Shown in pieces: positions 1 through 8,632 of a DNA stretch of 64,000 nucleotides (positions within the stretch are counted from its first letter, which is position 1; the number at the start of each line of letters is the position of its first letter). A program made the translations under genes and the position numbers. Source of the stretch: Citrobacter arsenatis (lineage in GTDB: Bacteria > Pseudomonadota > Gammaproteobacteria > Enterobacterales > Enterobacteriaceae); contig NZ_CP037864.1 of the NCBI RefSeq assembly GCF_004353845.1, positions 1,984,001 through 2,048,000 on the forward strand, written 5' to 3'. The notes under the pieces are model-generated. The model had not been told where the DNA came from. It did not search any database and saw only the letters and a program-made list of their open reading frames with translations.

Positions 1-300
1 GGTGAAAACGCCTTCGTTAAATCCACGTTCCAGCTCGTTGGGATCCAGTGTATCCGTTAAGTAGCAGGTCATTAATGGCGTGAAGTTGTGTCCGGCAGGT
101 ACCGCGTCAAGAATGCGCTGGCGGTAAGCGATAGCCACGTCAACCGTGGTGACGGGCGGAGCCAGGTTCGGCATGACAATGGCGCGGCCATAAATTTCAC
201 TGGTATAGGGCACGACAGTTTTTAACATGTCGCCATCGCGAAAGTGAAGATGCCAGTCGTCTGGGCGGCGGATCTTTAAAACCTGGGATGGTGCAGTCAT
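1..300 (-). CDS. pyrC: Dihydroorotase, N-terminal 100 residues (runs off the window)
   Basis: Catalyses ring closure of carbamoyl aspartate to dihydroorotate in pyrimidine synthesis, in the cytosol. The visible 100 codons match the start of E. coli PyrC almost residue for residue, including the zinc-binding His-Leu-His at residues 17-19. Residue 20 is Phe where E. coli has Leu. The ATG at 298-300 is the family start and is preceded by a GGAG ribosome site that can be masked by a leader hairpin. The rest of the gene lies before base 1, so completeness cannot be judged. Confidence 0.95.
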   Translation of the reverse strand, partial: MTAPSQVLKIRRPDDWHLHFRDGDMLKTVVPYTSEIYGRAIVMPNLAPPVTTVDVAIAYRQRILDAVPAGHNFTPLMTCYLTDTLDPNELERGFNEGVFT

Positions 301-309
301 TAATATGCT

Positions 310-336
310 CCGGCTGAGGATAGTCTTTTTTGCCGG
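310..336 (-). promoter_or_regulatory. pyrC leader hairpin masking the ribosome site
   Basis: CCGGC at 310-314 can pair with GCCGG at 332-336. On the pyrC strand the 3' arm covers the GGAG ribosome site just before the start codon. In E. coli and Salmonella pyrC, pyrimidine levels select the transcription start, and only longer transcripts form this hairpin and block translation. The arms are seen directly; the mechanism is inferred from the family. Confidence 0.7.
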
Positions 337-349
337 AAACAAAGGATAA

Positions 350-365
350 GCGGAAACGTTTTCGT
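350..365 (-). promoter_or_regulatory. PurR operator upstream of pyrC
   Basis: The 16-bp GCGGAAACGTTTTCGT matches the PurR consensus ACGCAAACGTTTTCGT closely and has the central CG of the palindrome. It lies about 50 bp upstream of the pyrC start, which fits known purine repression of pyrC in E. coli. Confidence 0.75.
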
Positions 366-372
366 TTGCACG

Positions 373-396
373 AAAAAAAAGGGCGCATTGGCGCCC
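373..396 (-). terminator. Terminator after yceB
   Basis: GGGCGC (381-386) and GCGCCC (391-396) form a perfect stem with a 4-base loop. On the minus strand it is followed by eight T (373-380), a classic intrinsic terminator directly downstream of yceB and before pyrC. Confidence 0.85.
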
Positions 397-405
397 TCTG
401 TTTTA

Positions 406-966
406 TTAGTCGGTAAACGGGATGATGATTTCGCCCGGTTTCACCTCGATACCTTTCGCCAGTTTTTTCGCCAGTGCTTCACCCTGGCTACTGTCATCCT
501 GCAGAATGTACGCTGGCTGCTGGTTGAAATAATTACGCAGCGACTGATTTAAATAAGGCATCAGCGTTTGCAGTACCGACTGCATTTTTTCCGGCGTAAC
601 GGTGGCGTCCACGACTTCCATCTCTTGCAGATAAATCGCGCCTTTTTCTTTATTGAAAACCGGTAAGGCTTTTAGCTTCAGCTTCATGGTCGCTTTCTGA
701 CTGCCAAACAGGGAGTTCATGTCCAGGTTTGCGTCGCCGGTTAGCGTCACTTTATTGGGTTCTTCACGGCCAATCTGGCTGGCGAGATTGTTCAGTACGA
801 TGTGTGCTTCAGCGACGCCGGGCAAACCGATATCTTTAGAGAAGTTATTATGCTTCGCCAGGGCCTGATTAATTTCTTGCTCACTAACCGTGTATTGCGT
901 GAGTTGATTACAACCAACCAACAGGCCGCTGACAATTAGCGCAGCGGCAAAAAAAAACTTTTTCAT
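406..966 (-). CDS. yceB: YceB family lipoprotein
   Basis: A 186-residue predicted lipoprotein. A hydrophobic N-terminal segment leads to the lipobox LLVGC, so lipidation at about Cys19 and membrane anchoring are expected. The remainder is the DUF1439-type domain of E. coli YceB, whose molecular role is not established. The start chosen is the ATG at 964-966, which gives the correct signal peptide; an in-frame start 14 codons earlier would precede it with a polar stretch. It lies between mdtH and pyrC as in E. coli, on the same strand as both. Confidence 0.9.
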   Translation of the reverse strand: MKKFFFAAALIVSGLLVGCNQLTQYTVSEQEINQALAKHNNFSKDIGLPGVAEAHIVLNNLASQIGREEPNKVTLTGDANLDMNSLFGSQKATMKLKLKALPVFNKEKGAIYLQEMEVVDATVTPEKMQSVLQTLMPYLNQSLRNYFNQQPAYILQDDSSQGEALAKKLAKGIEVKPGEIIIPFTD

Positions 967-1080
967 GGGGTTCCTCAACATGATGCATGTGGCGTAATCG
1001 TGACACAAAGCATCATCGAGTACCAGCGCCCCGGACGCCAGCAGAAAAAACTGAAAAGCGCCTGGACGCCCGTTCGGCTA

Positions 1081-2289
1081 TCAGGCGTCTGGCTCCAACA
1101 TACCACTCGTTGGGCGTTTGAGGCTGAATTGCCAGCCCAGAGCAAGGAACGTGATGAAGCCGATAATACCGAGCATCATCCAGGGCAATTCAGGCTGCGC
1201 CAGGGCTTTGCCCATATCAAACAACCAGCCGCCGCCGACATAACCAATTGCGCCGCCGATGGCGAGTCCCAGTCGGCTGAAGCCCATGTAGCTTCCTCTG
1301 GCCCGTGCATTGGCCAGCGAGGCGCTCAGGGTTTCACGCGCCGGTTCGGCGATGATTGAGCCAATATAGAACGTGCAGATCAGCGTGAATAGCTGCTGTA
1401 AATTGCCGACCAGGCCAATGGGCATCATGCTCAGAGACATCACCAGCAGACCGGCCATCAGGCGATGTTCAAGGCGAAAGCGTTTTTCACTCCAGCGGGC
1501 AATCGGGTAAAGCAGCGTTAAAGAGAGGCACGCCTCAATGGCATACATCCATTTCACGGCGGCCGGTGAGCCTGCGATGTCGTTCACCATGATTGGCAGC
1601 ATCAGCATCACCTGCACTGCAAGCATGTAATAGCCCGCCAGCGTCAGCACATAGGTAACAAAGCGTTTGTCATGCATTACATGGCTCATCCCTTCGCGCA
1701 CCGGTATTTTTACCGTCGACAGCTTCCATGCCGGGAGCAGCCAGGCATTAAACGCCGCACACAGAACGAACAAAATTGCGCCGGTGGCGCATACCAGACG
1801 GAAATCGTATTGCAACAACCAACTGCCGAGCAACGCGCCAACCACGGCCCCGGCGCTATCCTGCATCATCAGAATAGAGAAAAAGCGCCCGCGCTTTTCC
1901 GGGCGGATAAGTTTAACCACCAGCGCCGAGCGGGGTGGGTCGAATAGCGTGCCGCCCAGTCCGGAGAGAAAGCAGGAAAACCACAGCAACCACGGCTCAT
2001 GGGCAATGCCCATGGTGGCGAACCCGGCAGCGCGCATCAGCATACCGGTGACGATCATCGGTTTGGCACCGAAACGGTCTGCAATAGCACCGCCGAAAAT
2101 ACCCAACCCCTGCTGGATAAATTGACGTAATCCAAGCGCGATGCCGACCATAACGGCGGCCCAGCCCATTTGATCGACGAAACGAATTGAGATCAGCGGG
2201 AAAACGACGAAGAAACCCAGCACGACCAGCATATTATCGATGAGAAGGAAGTATTTACCCAGGTTCCTTGCCTGCGAGACTTGCGACAT
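1081..2289 (-). CDS. mdtH: MFS multidrug efflux transporter MdtH
   Basis: A 402-residue inner-membrane drug/proton antiporter of the major facilitator family, the same length as E. coli MdtH. About 12 hydrophobic segments are visible. The loop motif GGAIADRFGAKP between segments 2 and 3 is the MFS signature, and GTLFDPPRSA is typical of the MdtH group. In E. coli it confers modest quinolone resistance when overproduced; its natural substrate is unknown. The next gene on the other side, rimJ, is divergent. Confidence 0.93.
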   Translation of the reverse strand: MSQVSQARNLGKYFLLIDNMLVVLGFFVVFPLISIRFVDQMGWAAVMVGIALGLRQFIQQGLGIFGGAIADRFGAKPMIVTGMLMRAAGFATMGIAHEPWLLWFSCFLSGLGGTLFDPPRSALVVKLIRPEKRGRFFSILMMQDSAGAVVGALLGSWLLQYDFRLVCATGAILFVLCAAFNAWLLPAWKLSTVKIPVREGMSHVMHDKRFVTYVLTLAGYYMLAVQVMLMLPIMVNDIAGSPAAVKWMYAIEACLSLTLLYPIARWSEKRFRLEHRLMAGLLVMSLSMMPIGLVGNLQQLFTLICTFYIGSIIAEPARETLSASLANARARGSYMGFSRLGLAIGGAIGYVGGGWLFDMGKALAQPELPWMMLGIIGFITFLALGWQFSLKRPTSGMLEPDA

Positions 2290-2472
2290 TTCCCCTCCAG
2301 GGAAAAACTCGTCACTCTGGATAGAGTTTAAAAGATAAGCACCTCCTATTCTGCGGTGTCGTCATCGCTTTTCCCACCCTTCTCGGGACAATATTTTTTT
2401 ATCAAAAGTCCGTCTTGATAGAGAGTTTTCATCAAAATGTGTGAATAATTCAAAAAATGGCATTTTGCTCTT

Positions 2473-2501
2473 TTCACAGGGTGTATTCGCACAGGTATAG
2501 T
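2473..2501 (+). promoter_or_regulatory. Candidate sigma-70 promoter of rimJ
   Basis: TTCACA (2473-2478) and TATAGT (2496-2501) are spaced by 17 bp and end 47 bp before the rimJ start. It is the only good -35/-10 pair I found by eye in the mdtH-rimJ gap. Confidence 0.5.
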
Positions 2502-2548
2502 AATGCGAACAGCGTATTGAAGACGTTACGGGAAGGAGTAGGTATAGA

Positions 2549-3133
2549 ATGTTTGGCTATCGCAGTAACGTGCCAAAAGTGCGCTTAACCACGGACCGCC
2601 TGGTCGTGCGTTTAGTGCATGAGCGTGATGCCTGGCGTCTGGCAGATTATTACGCAGAAAATCGTCATTTCTTAAAACCCTGGGAACCTATTCGCGATGA
2701 AAGCCACTGTTATCCATCCGGCTGGCAGGCGCGTCTGAGTATGATCTCTGAGTTTCATAAACAAGGCACCGCGTATTATTTTGCGCTGCTCGATCCGGAA
2801 GAAAAAGAAATTATCGGCGTTGCTAACTTCTCGAACGTGGTGCGGGGATCCTTCCACGCCTGCTATCTCGGTTACTCCATAGCGCAGAAGTGGCAGGGGC
2901 AGGGGCTGATGTATGAAGCCTTAACCTCGGCCATCCGTTATATGCAGCGCACGCAGCATATTCATCGCATTATGGCTAACTACATGCCACACAATAAGCG
3001 CAGCGGTGACCTGCTGGCGCGACTGGGTTTTGAAAAAGAAGGGTATGCCAAAGACTACCTGCTGATTGACGGGCAGTGGCGCGATCACGTGCTGACGGCG
3101 TTGACGACATCAGAATGGACCCCCGGCCGCTAA
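2549..3133 (+). CDS. rimJ: Ribosomal protein S5 alanine N-acetyltransferase
   Basis: A 194-residue GNAT acetyltransferase that acetylates the N-terminal alanine of ribosomal protein S5. The acetyl-CoA binding region is seen in QKWQGQGLMYEAL at about residues 115-127, and the C-terminal NKRSGDLLARLGFEKEG is the usual RimJ/RimL tail motif. The start ATG is preceded by GGAAGGAG. It begins the rightward group rimJ-yceH-mviM, as in E. coli. Confidence 0.95.
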   Translation: MFGYRSNVPKVRLTTDRLVVRLVHERDAWRLADYYAENRHFLKPWEPIRDESHCYPSGWQARLSMISEFHKQGTAYYFALLDPEEKEIIGVANFSNVVRGSFHACYLGYSIAQKWQGQGLMYEALTSAIRYMQRTQHIHRIMANYMPHNKRSGDLLARLGFEKEGYAKDYLLIDGQWRDHVLTALTTSEWTPGR

Positions 3134-3165
3134 GTTTCAGGCAGCCATGATTAATGGAGAAGACG

Positions 3166-3813
3166 ATGAAATACGAATTAACCGCCACCGAAGCACGAGT
3201 GATTGGCTGTTTATTAGAAAAACAAGTGACCACGCCGGAACAGTATCCGCTTTCCGTTAATGGCGTCGTAACCGCCTGTAATCAAAAAACGAATCGTGAA
3301 CCGGTGATGAATCTGTCTGAATCGGACGTGCAGGATCAGCTTGATAACCTGGTGAAACGACATTTCCTGCGCACGGTAAGCGGCTTTGGCAACCGCGTCA
3401 CAAAATATGAGCAGCGTTTCTGCAACTCTGAATTTGGTAATCTTAAGCTCAGTGCAGGGGAAGTGGCGCTCATTACTACGCTGCTGCTGCGTGGTGCGCA
3501 AACGCCTGGTGAGTTGCGTAGCCGCGCATCCCGGATGTACGAGTTCAGCGATATGGCCGAAGTGGAGTCGACGCTGGAGAAACTGGCGACCCGGGATGAT
3601 GGTCCTTTTGTGGTTCGCCTGGCGCGCGAGCCGGGTAAACGTGAAAGCCGTTATATGCACCTCTTTTGCGGTGAAGTTGATGAAGCCATTGCCGCTGCGG
3701 ATGAACTTCCGGCTGCTTCAGGCGATCTGCAGGCGCGCGTTGAAGCGCTGGAAACAGAAGTCGCGGAGCTTAAGCAGCGGCTTGATTCCTTGCTGGCACA
3801 CCTGGGAGAATAA
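3166..3813 (+). CDS. yceH: DUF480 family protein YceH
   Basis: A 215-residue protein of the UPF0502/DUF480 family, equal in length to E. coli YceH. The N-terminal two thirds has a duplicated winged-helix appearance (EARVIGCLLEKQ, then VALITTLLLRGAQTPGEL). The C-terminal 35 residues are a heptad-rich segment (LQARVEALETEVAELKQRLDSLL) predicted to form a coiled coil. The function is not established. The start is the ATG after GGAGAAGACG, and the gene ends one base before mviM, so the two are probably co-translated. Confidence 0.92.
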   Translation: MKYELTATEARVIGCLLEKQVTTPEQYPLSVNGVVTACNQKTNREPVMNLSESDVQDQLDNLVKRHFLRTVSGFGNRVTKYEQRFCNSEFGNLKLSAGEVALITTLLLRGAQTPGELRSRASRMYEFSDMAEVESTLEKLATRDDGPFVVRLAREPGKRESRYMHLFCGEVDEAIAAADELPAASGDLQARVEALETEVAELKQRLDSLLAHLGE

Positions 3814-3814
3814 C

Positions 3815-4738
3815 GTGAAAAAATTACGTATCGGTGTTGTCGGGCTTGGCGGGATTGCACAAAAGGCCTGGCTACCCGTGCTGGGCGCAAGTGCAGACTG
3901 GACGCTGGAAGGCGCATTTTCACCTTCGCGGGAAAAAGCGCAGCGTATCTGCGATACCTGGCGGATCCCCTACGTTGATTCACTGGTGAATCTGGCGCAA
4001 ACCTGTGATGCGGTTTTCGTCCATTCCACTACCGCGACGCATTATGCGGTAGTTAGCGAATTGCTGAATGCCGGAGTTCATGTGTGCGTGGATAAACCGC
4101 TGGCGGAAAACCTGCGCGAGGCTGAACAACTGGTGGAGCTGGCAGAGCGGAAAAAGCTGACGCTGATGGTCGGGTTTAACCGTCGATTCGCGCCGCTGTA
4201 CCAGGATCTCAAAACCCAGTTGGGCACCGCAGCGTCAGTACGTATGGATAAGCACCGTACGGACAGCGTTGGGCCGCACGATCTGCGCTTCACTCTGCTG
4301 GACGACTATCTGCACGTGGTCGATACCGCATTGTGGCTGGCGGGAGGGCAGGTGCAGTTAAATAACGGCACGCTGCTGACCAATGAATCTGGTGCGATGC
4401 TCTACGCCGAGCATCATTTTTCTGCCGGGCAAATGCAGATAACAACCAGTATGCATCGTCGTGCCGGTAGCCAGCGCGAGAGCGTGCAGGCGGTGACGGA
4501 CGGTGGCCTGATTGATGTGACGGATATGCGGGAATGGCGGGAAGAGCGTGGGCAAGGTGTTGTTCATAAGCCGATAGCGGGCTGGCAAACGACCTTAGAA
4601 CAGCGTGGTTTTGCCGGATGCGCGCGTCATTTCATTGAGTGCGTGCAAAATCAGACGGTTCCCGAGACGGCAGGCGAGCAGGCGCTACTGGCCCAACGTG
4701 TTGTCGAAACGCTGTGGCGGGAGGCGATGGCTGAATAA
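3815..4738 (+). CDS. mviM: Gfo/Idh/MocA family oxidoreductase MviM
   Basis: A 307-residue predicted NAD(P)-dependent dehydrogenase. The N-terminal Rossmann motif GVVGLGGIAQKA lies at residues 7-18, and CVDKPLAEN at about residues 90-98 is the family's conserved lysine-proline motif. The substrate is unknown. The start is a GTG at 3815, directly after the yceH stop, which gives the E. coli length; an upstream open frame overlaps yceH and is not used. It was named for a virulence locus, but co-location with murJ does not imply a shared reaction. Confidence 0.9.
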   Translation: MKKLRIGVVGLGGIAQKAWLPVLGASADWTLEGAFSPSREKAQRICDTWRIPYVDSLVNLAQTCDAVFVHSTTATHYAVVSELLNAGVHVCVDKPLAENLREAEQLVELAERKKLTLMVGFNRRFAPLYQDLKTQLGTAASVRMDKHRTDSVGPHDLRFTLLDDYLHVVDTALWLAGGQVQLNNGTLLTNESGAMLYAEHHFSAGQMQITTSMHRRAGSQRESVQAVTDGGLIDVTDMREWREERGQGVVHKPIAGWQTTLEQRGFAGCARHFIECVQNQTVPETAGEQALLAQRVVETLWREAMAE

Positions 4739-4814
4739 CCCCCTGTAACATCTGGCGGTAGTAATTCATTGTAATCCAGGTACTATATGCCAACTCAAAA
4801 ATAACACCTCTTTT

Positions 4815-4925
4815 CAACCGAAGGCTGGTTTGGCGGCCTGATAAGGCGCTGTGAGGCCGCTATCAGGCATCGCGGCATTTACGGATGGCGGCGTACATGC
4901 CTTATCCGGTCTGCGGTCTGATTAT
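4815..4925 (+). repeat. REP/BIME-type repeat between mviM and murJ
   Basis: Two inverted copies of a REP-like unit. GGCCTGATAAGGCGC near 4834 faces the GCCTTATCCGG near 4900, with GGATGGCGGCG between them. These resemble the bacterial interspersed mosaic elements of enterobacteria, which bind gyrase or affect mRNA ends. The edges are approximate. Confidence 0.65.
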
Positions 4926-4961
4926 GCGGGGTTTTGCCTCAGAGTCTGGAATACAACATAG

Positions 4962-6497
4962 ATGAATTTATTAAAGTCGCTGGCAGCCGTCAGCTCGATG
5001 ACGATGTTTTCACGCGTACTGGGTTTTGCGCGTGATGCGATTGTCGCCAGAATCTTTGGCGCAGGGATGGCGACAGATGCCTTTTTTGTGGCATTCAAAC
5101 TTCCTAACCTGTTGCGCCGAATCTTTGCCGAAGGCGCATTTTCCCAGGCGTTTGTGCCGATTCTTGCCGAATATAAAAGTAAGCAGGGTGAAGATGCCAC
5201 CCGCGTGTTTGTTGCCTACGTTTCCGGACTGTTGACGCTGGCGCTGGCCGTGGTGACGGTAGCAGGGATGTTGGCTGCTCCATGGGTGATATTAGTCACC
5301 GCGCCGGGATTTGCCGACACAGCGGATAAATTTGCGCTGACCACTCAACTACTGCGGATAACCTTTCCGTATATCCTGCTCATCTCATTGGCTTCGCTGG
5401 TGGGTGCGATCCTTAACACCTGGAACCGCTTTTCTATTCCCGCGTTTGCGCCGACCTTTCTGAATATCAGCATGATTGGTTTCGCGCTGTTTGCCGCGCC
5501 TTATTTTAATCCTCCCGTACTGGCGCTGGCGTGGGCCGTTACCGTTGGCGGTGTGCTACAGCTGATTTACCAGCTTCCGCATCTGAAAAAAATTGGCATG
5601 CTGGTGCTGCCACGCGTGAACTTCCACGATGCGGGGGCGATGCGCGTCGTCAAGCAAATGGGGCCGGCGATCCTTGGGGTTTCGGTCAGTCAGATTTCAC
5701 TGATTATCAATACGATTTTCGCCTCGTTTCTGGCCTCTGGCTCAGTTTCATGGATGTATTACGCTGACCGTTTGATGGAGTTTCCATCCGGTGTGCTGGG
5801 TGTCGCGTTGGGGACTATCTTGCTGCCATCGCTGTCCAAAAGCTTTTCCAGCGGCAATCATGATGAGTATTGCCGTCTGATGGACTGGGGGCTGCGTCTG
5901 TGTTTTCTCCTGGCATTGCCGAGCGCCGTGGCGTTAGGGATTCTGGCCAAACCGCTGACGGTGTCTTTGTTCCAGTACGGTAAATTTACCGCCTTTGATG
6001 CCGCGATGACCCAGCGTGCGCTGGTGGCGTACTCGGTCGGCTTGATTGGTTTGATCGTGGTGAAAGTATTGGCCCCAGGTTTTTATTCTCGCCAGGATAT
6101 TAAAACGCCGGTCAAAATTGCCATTGTGACGCTGATTATGACCCAGGTAATGAACCTGGCGTTTATTGGACCGCTGAAGCATGCCGGGCTGTCACTGTCG
6201 ATTGGTCTGGCGGCGTGCCTGAACGCTTCATTGTTGTACTGGCAGTTGCGTAAGCAGAAAATCTTCACCCCGCAACCGGGCTGGGCCTGGTTCCTGGCGC
6301 GATTGGTCATATCCGTGCTGGTAATGTCGGCGGCACTGGTTGGGATGCTCTATATCATGCCGGACTGGTCGCAGGGCACGATGTTGTGGCGTCTGCTGCG
6401 TCTGATGGCCGTCGTGGTGGCAGGTATTGCAGCTTACTTCGCTGCACTCGCCGTGCTGGGCTTTAAAGTGAAGGAGTTTGTGCGCCGGACGGCGTAA
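4962..6497 (+). CDS. murJ: Lipid II flippase MurJ
   Basis: A 511-residue inner-membrane protein of the MOP superfamily (MviN), identical in length to E. coli MurJ. It flips the peptidoglycan precursor lipid II to the periplasmic face and is essential. About 14 membrane segments are visible, and the N-terminal SMTMFSRVLGFARDAIVA with conserved Arg residues of the central cavity is intact. The start ATG follows a 220-bp gap with a REP repeat. Confidence 0.96.
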   Translation: MNLLKSLAAVSSMTMFSRVLGFARDAIVARIFGAGMATDAFFVAFKLPNLLRRIFAEGAFSQAFVPILAEYKSKQGEDATRVFVAYVSGLLTLALAVVTVAGMLAAPWVILVTAPGFADTADKFALTTQLLRITFPYILLISLASLVGAILNTWNRFSIPAFAPTFLNISMIGFALFAAPYFNPPVLALAWAVTVGGVLQLIYQLPHLKKIGMLVLPRVNFHDAGAMRVVKQMGPAILGVSVSQISLIINTIFASFLASGSVSWMYYADRLMEFPSGVLGVALGTILLPSLSKSFSSGNHDEYCRLMDWGLRLCFLLALPSAVALGILAKPLTVSLFQYGKFTAFDAAMTQRALVAYSVGLIGLIVVKVLAPGFYSRQDIKTPVKIAIVTLIMTQVMNLAFIGPLKHAGLSLSIGLAACLNASLLYWQLRKQKIFTPQPGWAWFLARLVISVLVMSAALVGMLYIMPDWSQGTMLWRLLRLMAVVVAGIAAYFAALAVLGFKVKEFVRRTA

Positions 6498-6582
6498 CAG
6501 ACTATCGCCGGATGGCGGCATGACGCCGTATCCGGCCTACAAAACGCGTAGGCCTGATAAGCAAAGTGTTATCAGGCTTGCA
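6497..6582 (+). repeat. REP/BIME-type repeat between murJ and flgN
   Basis: GCCGGATGGCGG...CCGTATCCGGC is followed by GTAGGCCTGATAAGC...GTTATCAGGC: two facing REP-like palindromes filling the gap between the convergent murJ and flgN genes. Edges are approximate. Confidence 0.7.
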
Positions 6583-7005
6583 TTAAATAGAGAATTTTTT
6601 CCCGCCGCGGTGTGCAGCAGAGGTTTGACCATTTGCGCCGTACAACGCTGGTTCCTGGTGCGGTTTCAGCACTTGAATCGCCTGTTGATTGCGCTCGATC
6701 TGCCCTTCCAGCAGCCAGCCATTGTGCTGGTTGAGATCGCGTAAGTGCTGTGTTTTCACGGTGATAGTCTGCCAGCGCTCGGCTATTTCATCGTTGGCGC
6801 TGCGCGTGGCGTCATGCTCCAGACGGCGCTGCTGCTCCAGATAATCAAGGGTTGCCAGCAAAGAGCTTTTTTCTTCTGTAATACGCTGTAGCTGGCTGCC
6901 GTTGATATGTCCTGCGGAAAGCTGTTGTTGTTCAGCATCCATTACCGTTTTCAGGTCATTGAGGACGGTCGTCATCTGGTCAAGTATTTCTGACAAACGA
7001 GTCAT
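6583..7005 (-). CDS. flgN: Flagellar hook-filament junction chaperone FlgN
   Basis: A 140-residue cytoplasmic export chaperone that keeps FlgK and FlgL unfolded for the flagellar secretion gate. It is almost wholly alpha-helical, with heptad patterns and many Gln and Leu residues, and matches E. coli FlgN in length and N-terminus (MTRLSEILDQMTTVLNDL). It lies 3 bases after flgM on the same strand, the usual flgM-flgN pair. Confidence 0.93.
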   Translation of the reverse strand: MTRLSEILDQMTTVLNDLKTVMDAEQQQLSAGHINGSQLQRITEEKSSLLATLDYLEQQRRLEHDATRSANDEIAERWQTITVKTQHLRDLNQHNGWLLEGQIERNQQAIQVLKPHQEPALYGANGQTSAAHRGGKKFSI

Positions 7006-7008
7006 ACT

Positions 7009-7302
7009 TTATTTACTCTGTAAGTAGCTCTGCGCCTCGCGGATCAGCGAGTCGGCAATTTTTCCAGTGTCCATTTTCAGTTCACCGTTACGGATCGCGG
7101 TTTTCAGTGCTTCCACGCGTTCCATATTGATGTCATTGGTGCCGGGCTGCATCAGTTTAGCCTGAGCATCGCTCAGCATCACGCTGGTGCTGGTGGTCGC
7201 GGTGGTTTTTTCCTTCCGCGTTTTTTGTACCGGCGCATCGCTGGTTTCGCGCGGCTGAACGGTACTTACTGGCTTCAATGGTGAGGTACGATCAATGCTC
7301 AT
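7009..7302 (-). CDS. flgM: Anti-sigma-28 factor FlgM
   Basis: A 97-residue regulator that binds FliA (sigma-28) and is exported when the hook is complete, releasing late flagellar gene expression. N-terminal MSIDRTSPLKPVSTVQPRE and the C-terminal FliA-binding helices (DINMERVEALKTAIRNGELKM) are those of the family. The start used is the second in-frame ATG (7300-7302), which gives the E. coli length. A sigma-28 promoter lies 62 bp upstream. Confidence 0.95.
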   Translation of the reverse strand: MSIDRTSPLKPVSTVQPRETSDAPVQKTRKEKTTATTSTSVMLSDAQAKLMQPGTNDINMERVEALKTAIRNGELKMDTGKIADSLIREAQSYLQSK

Positions 7303-7363
7303 TTTGTTTTTCCTCATCGAGGGGTTACGCTATAGCGGCCCGCTGTAATCATTGGTTGTTTAT

Positions 7364-7390
7364 CTATCGGCACACGCTAAAAAATCTTTA
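7364..7390 (-). promoter_or_regulatory. Sigma-28 (FliA) promoter of flgMN
   Basis: On the minus strand TAAAGATT and GCCGATAG are separated by 11 bp, matching the FliA consensus TAAAGTTT-N11-GCCGATAA with two mismatches. It lies in the 93-bp flgA-flgM gap, so flgMN can be transcribed late independently of flgA. Confidence 0.85.
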
Positions 7391-7395
7391 ACCTA

Positions 7396-8055
7396 TTATA
7401 GGTTAATAAGAATATTCCCATCAGAATCGACGACGCCGCTCACCACCTGGCCTGAAATCATCCGCACTCGCGCATTTTGTGCGACGGCGGCATTATTCAG
7501 CGCTTTGCCTTCGGCATTCACCCGAAAACCTTCTCCGTTAGCGATAACCAGTACGCGCTGACCGGCCTTGATCCGCCATGCCTGGCGCAACATTGAAAGC
7601 TGTATCGGTTGACCCGGCACCAGATCACGCAGGCTGACGGCGTCCTGCACCTGATTCATATCCAGCACCGCGCGGGGCGGCAGTTGGTCCAGTCGACCAC
7701 GTTTCAGCGTTACGCTGGCTGGGGTCAGTGCGCTACCTCGTGCTACAGACGCGGCGGCTACAACGTAGTTTCCGGTGGCCTGCACGTTCACCTGCAGATA
7801 ACGTTTTTCGTTGGCGCAGCGTGCCAGCACGTTCACATTGCCCCACAGTTTTGCATTGCCGGACACGCTTAATGCGGGTTGCTCACAGCTCGGTAGTAAG
7901 TTTGGTGACGTTCGGATAGTAACCACCACCTCATCGCTGAATCCGGCCAGACGTTGGGAAAACCATGCCGTTAGCTGCGAATTCAGGTCTTGCGCCAGCG
8001 TCATAGGGCTGAACAGCAGTGCGGCCACAACTATTCCACGTTTAAACGTTTGCAT
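7396..8055 (-). CDS. flgA: Flagellar P-ring assembly chaperone FlgA
   Basis: A 219-residue periplasmic chaperone needed for polymerising FlgI into the P ring. The N-terminus MQTFKRGIVVAALLFSPMTLAQ is a signal peptide with cleavage expected after Ala21. The C-terminal half carries the SAF domain (VARGSALTPASVTLKRGRL, then QPIQLSMLRQAW). The ATG at 8053-8055 is chosen because it begins the signal peptide and gives the E. coli length. It is divergent from flgB. Confidence 0.94.
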   Translation of the reverse strand: MQTFKRGIVVAALLFSPMTLAQDLNSQLTAWFSQRLAGFSDEVVVTIRTSPNLLPSCEQPALSVSGNAKLWGNVNVLARCANEKRYLQVNVQATGNYVVAAASVARGSALTPASVTLKRGRLDQLPPRAVLDMNQVQDAVSLRDLVPGQPIQLSMLRQAWRIKAGQRVLVIANGEGFRVNAEGKALNNAAVAQNARVRMISGQVVSGVVDSDGNILINL

Positions 8056-8212
8056 CAAAACCTCGCGCTTTTTCAGGTAGTGGCAGGATTTTACCTGTGT
8101 GACGCAGTCATCAACGCAACAAATAGCGACGCATTTTGCGTTTATTCCGGCGATAACGCGCGCGTAATGGGATTTAAGCTGTCCGCTGAATTTTGTCATT
8201 TGCGGAGGAGAT

Positions 8213-8629
8213 ATGCTCGATAAGCTCGACGCCGCCTTACGTTTTCAACAGGAAGCGCTGAATTTGCGCGCCCAACGCCAGGAAGTATTGGCAGCCAACA
8301 TAGCCAATGCCGACACGCCGGGGTACCAGGCGCGCGACCTGGATTTCGCCAGTGAGTTAAAAAAAGTCATGGTGCGAGGACGGGAAGAAACCGGCGGCGT
8401 TTCGTTGACGCTGACCTCTGCACAACACATTCCGGCCCAGACCGTTTCTGCTCCTTCTACGCAGTTGCTCTACCGTATTCCTGACCAGCCGTCACTTGAT
8501 GGTAACACGGTGGATATGGACCGGGAGCGTACGCAATTTGCAGACAACAGCCTCAAGTATCAAATGGGGCTGACCGCGTTGGGTGGACAAATCAAAGGCA
8601 TGATGAACGTGCTGCAAGGAGGGAACTAA
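8213..8629 (+). CDS. flgB: Flagellar proximal rod protein FlgB
   Basis: A 138-residue rod subunit next to the MS ring. The N-terminal flagellar rod motif is seen as VLAANIANADTPGYQARD at about residues 26-43, and the C-terminal helix is amphipathic. It is the first gene of the rightward flgB-flgJ operon, with GCGGAGGAG before the start. The 157-bp gap to divergent flgA should hold the FlhDC-dependent class II promoters. I could not assign FlhDC boxes with confidence. Confidence 0.95.
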   Translation: MLDKLDAALRFQQEALNLRAQRQEVLAANIANADTPGYQARDLDFASELKKVMVRGREETGGVSLTLTSAQHIPAQTVSAPSTQLLYRIPDQPSLDGNTVDMDRERTQFADNSLKYQMGLTALGGQIKGMMNVLQGGN

Positions 8630-8632
8630 TTC

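Noticed and set aside
1000..1359. Plus-strand 119-codon frame over the start of yceB and end of mdtH
   Set aside because: Antisense to mdtH for most of its length with no ribosome site; mdtH is clearly the real gene.
8056..8212. FlhDC binding boxes and promoters between flgA and flgB
   Set aside because: Expected from the family, but no convincing box could be assigned by eye, so no site is listed.
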